A program made the translations under genes and the position numbers. 64,000 nt of DNA from Tenuifilaceae bacterium CYCD. Its GTDB lineage: Bacteria; Bacteroidota; Bacteroidia; Bacteroidales; Tenuifilaceae. Below the pieces are notes generated by a model that saw only the letters and a list, made by a program, of their open reading frames with translations, did not search any database and was not told the DNA's origin. The DNA is taken from assembly GCA_036322835.1 (NCBI GenBank), contig AP027304.1, positions 2,046,001-2,110,000 on the forward strand, in the 5' to 3' direction. Positions 44,612 to 52,657 of the stretch are shown piece by piece (position 1 is the first letter of the stretch; each line of letters begins with the position of its first letter).

Positions 44612-47600
44612 TTACTTATATCGGTTTGTCGCTTTTAAGTACTGAGCCCTCTTGATTTGATAGTTGCACTGGGCCTCGGCTAAGCCGTCAAGCGTACTTT
44701 GCCATGCCGATTGTGCATCGAGCAAATCCGACATCGATACAACGCCTGCACGGTAATTATCCGAGGTGATTTTTAGGTTGTCCTCAGCCTGCCTTACCGA
44801 CTTTTTGGCAACCTCTATCTGAAAGTAGCATTGATTCAACTCGTTGTTGACCTGTATGACCTGTAGTTTTAGCAATTCAGAGGTTTCGTTTAGTTGGTTT
44901 TTTGCATTCTCAACCTTAATCCGATTCTGATTCGTTTTGTGCTTGCCTTCCCACCAGTCAGATATTGGAATGCTCACTGTGGCAAAGATCTGTGAGTTGG
45001 TGCTTGAGTTGTCCATTACATCCACGTAGGAACCCGTTACTCCTATTGCAATTTGCGGTAAATTTTCGCCAAGTGTAATCTTCTTCTGCAACTCTTCGGC
45101 TTTTACCACACCGCTTAGCATTTTATATTCCGATCGGTTGGTAACGGCAGTTTCGGGTTGCATGTATATACTGAGGGGCGATTCTGGCTCCGCCAGAGTT
45201 GTTGTTAGTGTCATACTGCTGTCGTACACTATTCCTATGTGCTGGCACAGTGCCTGTTTCGAAATCGATATGCCATCGCGGAGCTTCATTTGGTTGACTT
45301 CAATCTCGTTGAGTTTGAGTTGAACTTTCAGTAAGTCAGTGCGCTGTACCAACCCTGCCCTGTACGATACGTTTACATCGCGTTCAAGCGTGTCGAGCAG
45401 TTGGCGGTACGTTTCCACGGTTTTGATTTTCTCCTGAAGGTTGATAATACTCCAGTACAGCTCTTCGGTTTTTACTAGTACCTCGCTGGTGGTAAGCACC
45501 AGCTGCTCTTTGTTGATTTCCACTGCTGTTTTTGCCAGTTTATTTCCGTTGATAATACGCCTTCCGGTATAAACTGGCTGCATAACGCTTACTGATGCTG
45601 TGTTTACGTAGTCCACTAGTCCAATCGACATGGCCGGGATGTACGCAAATTGTGTTGGCGCTGCAAGATTCTCGGGATTTCCGTCGTAAACAGGCAGGTT
45701 CATCTCCGGTGTTTTGCCTTTTAGCAGGTAGTCCGACGATTTTAGTGCAACAGCCATTGCGCTTACGTTAGGAAAGTAGTGAGTAAATGCCGCTTTCTTT
45801 TGCTCCTCCGATATGGCAAGGTTATATCCCGCCTCCTTGATTTTACGGTTGTTATCCAACGCAAGGTTTTTGCAGGAGTCTAGGCTTAGCGCGGTTTGAG
45901 CATCAGCATTTTTTGATGTAAAAGGTAGCGCAATAAGCATAATGGCTATAACCTTTGTGGCGGGAACCGACCAAAATCCTGATTTCTGTGGTTTATCGGA
46001 GTAAACCCACGAGTACAGGATTGGTAGCACGTAAAGGGTTAGTACCATCGAGATTAAAAGACCGAAGCAAATAACTGTTCCCAGTGGCCCCCATAGTGGC
46101 GAACCGCTAATAATCATGGGAATGACACCCACCGATGCTGCGGCTGCCGTAAGGAATATTGGGCGCATACGGCGCTTCCCGGCAGCAAGTGCAGCTTCTT
46201 TTACGGTCAATTTTCTGTCTTTTTCTTTAAGTTCACGGGCGTAGTCGATAAGGATAATTCCGTTACGTACAACCATTCCGCAAAGGCTTGTAACACCAAT
46301 GAATGCGGTTAAACTGAATGGGTAGCCTACCAGTGTGAGGCCAATTGCCGCCCCCGGAATTCCCAGCAGCATTGTGGATAGAATTAGCAGCGCTAGTTTC
46401 GATTTTTTAAACTGGAACAGCAGTATGAAAAATATCAGCACAACGCTCAGTGCAAGGGCAATTGACATGGGGACAAATGTTTTCAGTTGACCTTCGTAAT
46501 CGCCGCCGTACTCAATTGATGTCCCTTCGGGGAGTTCCAATTTTCTTATTTGCGGGTCTATCTCACTGAATATAGCCGAGGCCATTTCCCCTGTTTCGTT
46601 GTCGGCCGATATGGTTAGGGTTCTTGTTCCATTCCGGTGAGCAATGGTACCTTCGGTCCATTCGGGTTTAAGTTGGGCGAACGATCGTAAGGGGAGCGCC
46701 TTAAAGCTGGCCAACGATGTAATGGTTTGATCCTCGATGGTTTTAGCACTTTTCTGTTTCTCTGTTTCTTGGGTTAACTTAACTTCTACAGGATAGTCGT
46801 TTTCCCAGATTGTGGTTAGCGGAATGCCGTCCATGCCCACCATTAGCGATGTTGCTACAAATCCTTTGGAGTAGCCAAGTCGGTTTGCCTTGTCCTTGTC
46901 AATCTCAATTCTGACATTTTGTTGCATTTGATCCCAGTCGTTACGCATCCATGCAATGTGCTTGGTTTTTTTGATGATATTCTCAACTTGCGCCTGTACG
47001 CTGCGGATGTCGTTTATTGAGTCGGACGAAACTCTGATCTCAATGGGTGCCTTGTTCAACTGCATGGCAAGTATTTTCCATTTAACGTGTGCGTTGGTGA
47101 AATTCTCGGCATACTTCTTATTGTACTCGTTCACAATTTCGCGTGTGGCCTTGTCCGATGTAGTGTTTACCATTAGTTGCCCGTAGTTAGGTGCAGGCAT
47201 GTTTGGAGCGTACATGGTGTGGAAGCGCGGCGAACTGGTGCCAATAAAACTTGTAACAGTTTCTACCCTTTTGTCGTTGAGTAGTGCTTTTTCCAAGCTG
47301 TCCATCACTTCGGCTGTGCTTTCAAGCGAGGCTCCACTTGGGAGGTAAACTTCTACTGCAAATTGGTTGCGCTCTAACTCTGGAAACAGTTCCTGATCTA
47401 TATTGGCAAACAGTACAAAAGACCCAATAAGTACTGCAGCGGCTCCGGACATTGTCCAGTTTCTGTGGTGGAATGCTTTTTCGAGCGTAAAGTCGAACCA
47501 TTTTTGCAACCAGTCTAGTAGCGTTGCTTTTTCCTTTTCTGATTTACTTTTTTTAAGCCCTTTTTTGATGAATACAAAGTTTAGGTATGGTACAATTAGC

Positions 47601-49054
47601 ACCGCAACCAAAATTGAAACTATAAGTGCCAATCCCACAACCAATGGCAGTGTATAAACAAACTCTCCCGAGGTTCCCGGTAAAAAAATCATCAACGGAA
47701 AAAATGCTGAAATGATTGCCAGTGTTGCCGTTACAATTGGCGTGAATAACTCCTTGGCACTTTGAATTGCGGCATGCCATGGCGAAATCCGGTGGTCGAG
47801 TTTTTCCACATAGTTGTCGATTACCACTATGGAATTATCTACAATCATCCCAAGCACAATGATTAGTGCGGCTAACGATACTGTATGTAGTTCGATACCG
47901 AAAAAGTACATGCCGGCTAGGGTTATCAGAACTGCAATTGGAACAGTTACTCCAGCTACTGAGGCAACCCTTAGTGGCAGTAGAAGCATGGTTACCAGAA
48001 TTACGGCAGCAATGGCTATCATAAACTCGTGCATAAAGTTGCTTACCGAGTCGTCGACATACTTTGGCAGCTCCGATATTTTTGCGACTTGAATATCCGA
48101 TGGACAGGTTTTCTGAAATTTAGCCAGGGCTTCATCCACATCCTTCCCGAATTGCACAATGTTATTGCCAGGCTGCATCTCCAGCGATAGTAGAATGGTT
48201 TTCATCCCGTTCTGCTTAATATAGCTGTCCGGATCGTCGTATCGTCGCTCGATGGTAGCAATGTTTTTTAGGCGAACCACATTTCCGGCGGGGTCGGAGT
48301 AAACAATCTGATCGGCTAAATCTTTCTCCGATTCAAAGCTTGCAGGGAAGTGGATTGGCATGTTGTACTTGCCGTCCTTTAGTTCACCGGCGTAACTTAC
48401 CATGCCATTTGGTAAGTACGAGTTCAGCAGCGATATGGTCTTTACGTTGTACTCGTTGAGTAGTTCGGGCTTTATGTTTACAAATATTTTTTCCTTTTGA
48501 AGTCCGTAGTGCTTAATTTTTGATGTTGCAGGGATTTTCCGGCATTCTGCCTCAAGTTTCTTTAGTTGCTTCTCCATTTCCTTGTAACTCTTCGTGTCGG
48601 ACGATAGGGTGATGAGTAGCGCTGCCGTATCGCCAAAGTCTGAGTTTACAATAAGCGCAAGAACTCCCGATGGTAGGTTCATTTTCAAGTCGTTTAGTCC
48701 TAGGTTTAGCTTGGACCAGAACTGGTCGGCGTTTGTTACATCGTCGTTTAACTCAACGAATATGTACATAATCCCCTCGCGCGAGTACGAGTAGGTTTTA
48801 GCCTTTTTTACCTCCTGGAATCCAAATATGTAGTTCTCAACCTCTTTCGTTAATTGTTCCTCAACCTCGGCCGATGTGGCTCCGGGGTAAACTCCAACAA
48901 CAACCCCTTGTCTAATGGTGAACTTGGGGAACTCGTTGCGCGGCATCACTTGTAGCGCAATTAATCCAACAATCATTAGCACTACGGCGATTATTATCAC
49001 GATGTTGTGATGCCGCATTGCCGCTTCTATTATTCCTTTTCCTTTGGCTTTCAT
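44612..49054 (-). CDS. RND efflux pump fused to a TolC-family outer-membrane channel
   Basis: Residues 1 to about 1030 are an RND inner-membrane pump (12 helices; proton-path motif GMIVDNSIVVIDN in TM4 and VVRNGIILIDYARE in TM10). Residues about 1050 to 1480 are an outer-membrane efflux protein of the TolC type (LSLDSCKNLALDNNRKIKEA, coiled-coil repeats, QLVLTTSEVLVKTEELYWSI). Between them is a sequence like a signal peptide, IAIMLIALPFTSKNADAQ, so the channel half is probably placed in the periplasm by this extra helix or released by signal peptidase. Related pump-channel fusions occur among Bacteroidota CzcA/CusA-type pumps. Adaptor and regulator genes lie upstream. Confidence 0.93.
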   Translation of the reverse strand: MKAKGKGIIEAAMRHHNIVIIIAVVLMIVGLIALQVMPRNEFPKFTIRQGVVVGVYPGATSAEVEEQLTKEVENYIFGFQEVKKAKTYSYSREGIMYIFVELNDDVTNADQFWSKLNLGLNDLKMNLPSGVLALIVNSDFGDTAALLITLSSDTKSYKEMEKQLKKLEAECRKIPATSKIKHYGLQKEKIFVNIKPELLNEYNVKTISLLNSYLPNGMVSYAGELKDGKYNMPIHFPASFESEKDLADQIVYSDPAGNVVRLKNIATIERRYDDPDSYIKQNGMKTILLSLEMQPGNNIVQFGKDVDEALAKFQKTCPSDIQVAKISELPKYVDDSVSNFMHEFMIAIAAVILVTMLLLPLRVASVAGVTVPIAVLITLAGMYFFGIELHTVSLAALIIVLGMIVDNSIVVIDNYVEKLDHRISPWHAAIQSAKELFTPIVTATLAIISAFFPLMIFLPGTSGEFVYTLPLVVGLALIVSILVAVLIVPYLNFVFIKKGLKKSKSEKEKATLLDWLQKWFDFTLEKAFHHRNWTMSGAAAVLIGSFVLFANIDQELFPELERNQFAVEVYLPSGASLESTAEVMDSLEKALLNDKRVETVTSFIGTSSPRFHTMYAPNMPAPNYGQLMVNTTSDKATREIVNEYNKKYAENFTNAHVKWKILAMQLNKAPIEIRVSSDSINDIRSVQAQVENIIKKTKHIAWMRNDWDQMQQNVRIEIDKDKANRLGYSKGFVATSLMVGMDGIPLTTIWENDYPVEVKLTQETEKQKSAKTIEDQTITSLASFKALPLRSFAQLKPEWTEGTIAHRNGTRTLTISADNETGEMASAIFSEIDPQIRKLELPEGTSIEYGGDYEGQLKTFVPMSIALALSVVLIFFILLFQFKKSKLALLILSTMLLGIPGAAIGLTLVGYPFSLTAFIGVTSLCGMVVRNGIILIDYARELKEKDRKLTVKEAALAAGKRRMRPIFLTAAAASVGVIPMIISGSPLWGPLGTVICFGLLISMVLTLYVLPILYSWVYSDKPQKSGFWSVPATKVIAIMLIALPFTSKNADAQTALSLDSCKNLALDNNRKIKEAGYNLAISEEQKKAAFTHYFPNVSAMAVALKSSDYLLKGKTPEMNLPVYDGNPENLAAPTQFAYIPAMSIGLVDYVNTASVSVMQPVYTGRRIINGNKLAKTAVEINKEQLVLTTSEVLVKTEELYWSIINLQEKIKTVETYRQLLDTLERDVNVSYRAGLVQRTDLLKVQLKLNEIEVNQMKLRDGISISKQALCQHIGIVYDSSMTLTTTLAEPESPLSIYMQPETAVTNRSEYKMLSGVVKAEELQKKITLGENLPQIAIGVTGSYVDVMDNSSTNSQIFATVSIPISDWWEGKHKTNQNRIKVENAKNQLNETSELLKLQVIQVNNELNQCYFQIEVAKKSVRQAEDNLKITSDNYRAGVVSMSDLLDAQSAWQSTLDGLAEAQCNYQIKRAQYLKATNRYK

Positions 49055-49055
49055 A

Positions 49056-50087
49056 CTAAAAACTGATTAGGCTGTTGTCCGATAGTTTTTCTTTTCCTTC
49101 GCATACAATAACTTGCGATGGTGCTAGCCCCGAGGTAACCTCAATAAATTTTCCGTAGTAGTTGCCGAGTGTTACCGGTTGCTTTTTTGCTCTGCCAGCA
49201 TTTGCATCTACAGTGTAAACAAATGCTAGCCCTTTGCTATCGGTCGATACGCCTTGGTATGGTATGAGTGTTAGTTCCTTTGCCGATTTAATATCGAGGG
49301 TAACATCACAAACCATTCCTGGTTTTAGATCGTGATTTAGGTTGTTTACCAGTATTTTAGCCTCGTATGTTCGGGCAAACACATCGGCAACCGGACTTAC
49401 GTTGGTTACATTGCCCTCAAATTGTAAGTTGTTTAAGGCCGATACTGTAAATTGGGCTTTTAATCCTTTTTTAATTTTACCAATCTCATTTTCGGGCACC
49501 GATATTTTTACATATACTTTATCAATATCAACCAGCTCCATTGGTGCGCTGCCGATGCTTAGCGTTGTCATACCGGGCTCAATATTTCTGCGTCCCACTA
49601 TGCTGTTGGCCGGCGAGCGCAGGTTGCACTTGTCGAGGCTGTTTTCCGATAGTTCTAGCGATAGTTTGGCCTGTTCAAGATTGGTTTCCATCTCAACCCA
49701 TTTTATCTCAGGTAGGCTGCCTTCGTCGTGTACTTTTTTTAGCCTGTCATAGGCATCCTTTGCCTGCTGATACTTTGCTTTTGATATGTCACGAAGGTTT
49801 TGTAAATCAGCCTTTTCTATGGTTGCCAGTAGTTGACCCTTTTTTACTGCATCGCCGGCTTCCACCAGTACCTTTTCTACTTTACCCACAGTTTGGAAAT
49901 TTAGAGGGACGGTTTGGAATGCCTCAATACTGCCGCTGTACCTTAGGTTTGAGCTGATAAATTCCGATTTAACCGTGTCGACGCTCACCTTTATGGTTTT
50001 ACTCCCAAGGGTCTCAACTTTGTTTTGTTCCGAGTTACACCCCATAAATGCGGCAATTCCTAGTGCCCAGTAAATAGTTTTGTTCAT
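49056..50087 (-). CDS. RND efflux periplasmic adaptor lipoprotein (MFP family)
   Basis: The adaptor joins the inner-membrane pump to the outer-membrane channel. The 343-residue product has a lipoprotein signal with a Cys at about 17 (ALGIAAFMGC), the biotinyl-like hairpin (VGKVEKVLVEAGDAVKKGQL, about 68-87), a short coiled coil (about 100-150) and the beta-barrel and membrane-proximal domains (GLKAQFTVSALNNLQFEGNV). It ends 1 bp before the pump start, so the two are translated together. Confidence 0.93.
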   Translation of the reverse strand: MNKTIYWALGIAAFMGCNSEQNKVETLGSKTIKVSVDTVKSEFISSNLRYSGSIEAFQTVPLNFQTVGKVEKVLVEAGDAVKKGQLLATIEKADLQNLRDISKAKYQQAKDAYDRLKKVHDEGSLPEIKWVEMETNLEQAKLSLELSENSLDKCNLRSPANSIVGRRNIEPGMTTLSIGSAPMELVDIDKVYVKISVPENEIGKIKKGLKAQFTVSALNNLQFEGNVTNVSPVADVFARTYEAKILVNNLNHDLKPGMVCDVTLDIKSAKELTLIPYQGVSTDSKGLAFVYTVDANAGRAKKQPVTLGNYYGKFIEVTSGLAPSQVIVCEGKEKLSDNSLISF

Positions 50088-50125
50088 AGTTGTTATTTTA
50101 TTTATTAGGTTATTTACTTTGAATT

Positions 50126-50143
50126 ATACTGAACGATCAGTAT
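50126..50143. promoter_or_regulatory. TetR-type operator, copy 1
   Basis: ATACTGAACGATCAGTAT: outer arms ATACTGA/TCAGTAT with ACG centre. It lies 39 bp upstream of the adaptor start and matches the sites at 50162 and 50818 (consensus ATACTRAACGATYRGTAT). Confidence 0.75.
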
Positions 50144-50161
50144 GCTTTGTTTTACAGTTTA

Positions 50162-50179
50162 ATACTGAACGATTAGTAT
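50162..50179. promoter_or_regulatory. TetR-type operator, copy 2
   Basis: ATACTGAACGATTAGTAT, identical to copy 1 but for one base and centred 36 bp from it, in the gap between the regulator and the adaptor genes. Confidence 0.75.
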
Positions 50180-50222
50180 GTTTAGGCCGTTGTAATTATA
50201 TGATTTATGTTATGCCTTAAAA

Positions 50223-50810
50223 TTAAAGTTTCATCAAATTATACAACTCGTAGAGTTGGTTTCTTAATGCTTCAATGGCCAACTCTGGAGAGTTATTTAT
50301 TAGTAGGTTTCCAGCTATACCTATGTTGAGCGAGAAAAGATTTAATGCCATGTTTTTTGCATTGATGTCTTTTCTTATCTCATTGTTTTCGATTGCTCTT
50401 TCAATAATAGCTTCAATGTGTTCAAATTCATTGCGGATTAGGTTCTCTTTTTCATTTGCGTACTTTGGGTAATGGCGGAAAGCATCAATTAGCAACGATA
50501 GGTAGTTGATAGGTATAAAGTTGTTGTGCCCGCTTACAATGCTGTTTATTACCTTTTCGGAGATTTTTATGCATTCATCTATGTAATCCTTGAGTGTATC
50601 ACCCTTAAATGGCACAAAGAAATCGTCGATGGGTAAGTATTTATCAATAACAGCCCTGAAAAGATCCTCCTTATTGGTGAAGTGGTGGTACAACGCTCCT
50701 TTCGTAAAGCCAATGGCCTTGCTTATTTCACTTATCGAAACAGCCTCGTAGCTTCTGCTTAAGAATAGGCCATACGCCTGATCTATAATGTATTCTCTTG
50801 TGTCACTCAT
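50223..50810 (-). CDS. TetR-family repressor of the efflux operon
   Basis: The 195-residue protein has the N-terminal TetR helix-turn-helix (about 24-50: AVSISEISKAIGFTKGALYH followed by HFTNKEDLF) and an all-helical ligand domain. It is followed on the same strand by the adaptor and the RND-TolC fusion genes. Three near-identical palindromes lie around it, two between it and the adaptor and one at its own promoter, so it is very likely the repressor of both units. The inducing compound is unknown. Confidence 0.92.
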   Translation of the reverse strand: MSDTREYIIDQAYGLFLSRSYEAVSISEISKAIGFTKGALYHHFTNKEDLFRAVIDKYLPIDDFFVPFKGDTLKDYIDECIKISEKVINSIVSGHNNFIPINYLSLLIDAFRHYPKYANEKENLIRNEFEHIEAIIERAIENNEIRKDINAKNMALNLFSLNIGIAGNLLINNSPELAIEALRNQLYELYNLMKL

Positions 50811-50817
50811 ATTCTAC

Positions 50818-50835
50818 ATACTAAACGATCGGTAT
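50818..50835. promoter_or_regulatory. TetR-type operator, copy 3 (at the regulator's own promoter)
   Basis: ATACTAAACGATCGGTAT lies 7 bp upstream of the regulator start codon and directly downstream of a TATATTTG box (50837-50844, minus strand). Binding there would cover the transcription start, giving autoregulation. Confidence 0.75.
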
Positions 50836-50836
50836 G

Positions 50837-50844
50837 CAAATATA
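50837..50844 (-). promoter_or_regulatory. -7 box of the tetR gene promoter
   Basis: TATATTTG on the minus strand is a full match to TAnnTTTG. It touches the operator at 50818-50835. A matching -33 TTTG is not clear 19-21 bp upstream. Confidence 0.5.
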
Positions 50845-50910
50845 CATTGTTTTCATTATATTGTTTCGAATGGTGGTTTATTTAGCTCTGTTTAACGTGC
50901 TTGAGTTAAA

Positions 50911-50961
50911 TAAAAAAACGCTAAAAGATTGCTCATCTAGCGTTTTCGTTAGTTTTAGCGT
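50911..50961 (-). terminator. Terminator of the alkaline-phosphatase-like gene, with a competing arm
   Basis: AAAACGCTA (50915-50923) pairs with TAGCGTTTT (50938-50946); on the minus strand the hairpin is followed by a run of T. A further TTTTAGCGT copy at 50953-50961 could pair with ACGCTAAAA (50918-50926) instead. Confidence 0.7.
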
Positions 50962-50963
50962 TA

Positions 50964-52610
50964 CTATTCCACTATCTCCTTAATGGGAGTTCCCATCGAT
51001 CCGTTGGGCCAGGTTGTGCCTAGCAGGGTGGATAGGGTTGGGGCTATGTCGTTCATGTTTACTGGCGACAGAATCGATTTTCGCTTTATCTTCCATCCAT
51101 ACCATATTAATGGTACGTGCGTGTCGTAGTCGTAGGCCGAGTTACCCGACGAGATTGAGCCATTGCGCTCAACCCAACCTGGTTCAAGATTGATAATAAC
51201 ATCGCCAGATCGACGTTGGTTAAAACTGTTCTGGAACTTTATCATGATTCCATTGGCAAAGTTCGCCGATTGCAAAACATGAGCAGTTGTGCTGTTGGCA
51301 ACGCCAGAAAATTCTAACATAAAATCGGCAACTTTTTGCTGAAAATCAGACAGGTTTAGATTCGAATCCTCAATTAGTCTCCTATTCAAATAAATTTGTT
51401 TTTCGTGATAAGCGGTTACCCATGCGCCTTGCCCATAAATAGCGTTCAAGTAGCTGCCTAAAAGTATCATGGCCTTTTGAGGATCAAAATATCCTCCTGG
51501 AATTTTCGATTTTTCAAGGTAATCTGGCGATGATGATATTCCCTGATCTGAGGTTAGTACAACGAGTACATTTTCTTTTCCTATGTTCATAGCAAGAAAA
51601 TCTAAAAAATGGGCCAGTTCCTTGTCGAGTTTTAGGTAGGTGTCTTCCATTTCAATAGAATGGGGTCCATACTTTTGTCCGATATTCCTATTGGCGCTGA
51701 AGGCTATGCAAAGTAAATCGGTATTTTCATCGGCGCCTAGATTCTCGCCAACTATTGCCGCAATGGCCATGTCTTTAGTCAGGAGATTACCATATGGAGA
51801 TTCTAAGAGTTTGCTGAAATTGGTAGTAGGTTGCTGTTTGCCAAGAATTCCATCAACAACCGATTTGAGTTTGTCTACCAACCTCTTTTTTGTTTCTTCG
51901 GATTTAACTTTTGCGGTATCGGCTTCTTCGTAGGTTTGAATAGGGTTAAGAGCCTTCCATTCTCGTTCTGTATACATTTTAGCAAAACCCCTGTTGTTAA
52001 ATGTGTCTAGCCAAACAGGTGCTGTTTCCCTAAAGTAGTTGCTTGTAACAAAGTTGCCTTTTTCGCTATCGTACCAATATACGCCTGTGGCGTTGTGTCC
52101 TGTAAGCAGGATTGAAGATCCTGCATCCATGGCAATACCTATGACCTTAGAGTTTGGATTGTTAAGCAGCATCTCATCGCCCAGTGTGCTTGTGACCAAA
52201 TTTTTTGCTGATGCTTTTCCACTAAAGAAACTGCCTCCAACGGTTGCCGTCTTATCATCGTTTACGGCGTGAATCTCTTGTCCATTAACCCTTGAGAACC
52301 ATTTATCGGATATGATTCCATGTACCGATGGGTTTGATCCTGTTGATATTGTTGCAATGCCGGGGTATGGCTGCGTTAAAAGGTAGTTGTAACGAGCATT
52401 TTTGCAGTAGGCTCCTTCGTTAGCCAGCAGTTTAAATCCATTGTCGGAGAACTTGTTCCAGTATCGATTTATGTAATCGAACCGCATTTGGCTAACTACA
52501 ATTTCAACAATGAGTTTGGGCTTTTCCGATGGTATGGCTCTGTTTTGTTGAGCATTGGCGCTTGAAACGAAAACTATAATACAAAATGCTAAGAATGAAA
52601 ACTTCTTCAT
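50964..52610 (-). CDS. PafA-type alkaline phosphatase homologue, probably inactive
   Basis: The 548-residue protein has a signal peptide (ending SSANAQ) and clear PafA-family structure (IVVSQMRFDYINRYWNKF, GVYWYDSEKGNF, GPHSIEMEDTYLKLDKELA, KIPGGYFDP, DTHVPLIWYG). Compared with active PafA as I recall it, nearly all catalytic residues are changed: the first zinc-ligand Asp is Ser40, the TGxGH nucleophile loop is QPYPGI (80-85), the Lys/Arg pair is AMDAG (160-164), the Asp...His pair is Arg308...Gln312, and Asp-His is Asp355-Gln356. Only Asp355 and His498 are kept. It may be a binding or regulatory protein. Confidence 0.85.
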   Translation of the reverse strand: MKKFSFLAFCIIVFVSSANAQQNRAIPSEKPKLIVEIVVSQMRFDYINRYWNKFSDNGFKLLANEGAYCKNARYNYLLTQPYPGIATISTGSNPSVHGIISDKWFSRVNGQEIHAVNDDKTATVGGSFFSGKASAKNLVTSTLGDEMLLNNPNSKVIGIAMDAGSSILLTGHNATGVYWYDSEKGNFVTSNYFRETAPVWLDTFNNRGFAKMYTEREWKALNPIQTYEEADTAKVKSEETKKRLVDKLKSVVDGILGKQQPTTNFSKLLESPYGNLLTKDMAIAAIVGENLGADENTDLLCIAFSANRNIGQKYGPHSIEMEDTYLKLDKELAHFLDFLAMNIGKENVLVVLTSDQGISSSPDYLEKSKIPGGYFDPQKAMILLGSYLNAIYGQGAWVTAYHEKQIYLNRRLIEDSNLNLSDFQQKVADFMLEFSGVANSTTAHVLQSANFANGIMIKFQNSFNQRRSGDVIINLEPGWVERNGSISSGNSAYDYDTHVPLIWYGWKIKRKSILSPVNMNDIAPTLSTLLGTTWPNGSMGTPIKEIVE

Positions 52611-52657
52611 GGGTATATGCTACTGAAAATTTGTACGCAAAAATATAAAAATGCCAA

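Noticed and set aside
49342-49957. Two overlapping frames of about 137 codons opposite the adaptor gene
   Set aside because: Both fall inside the conserved adaptor protein and have biased, non-protein-like composition.
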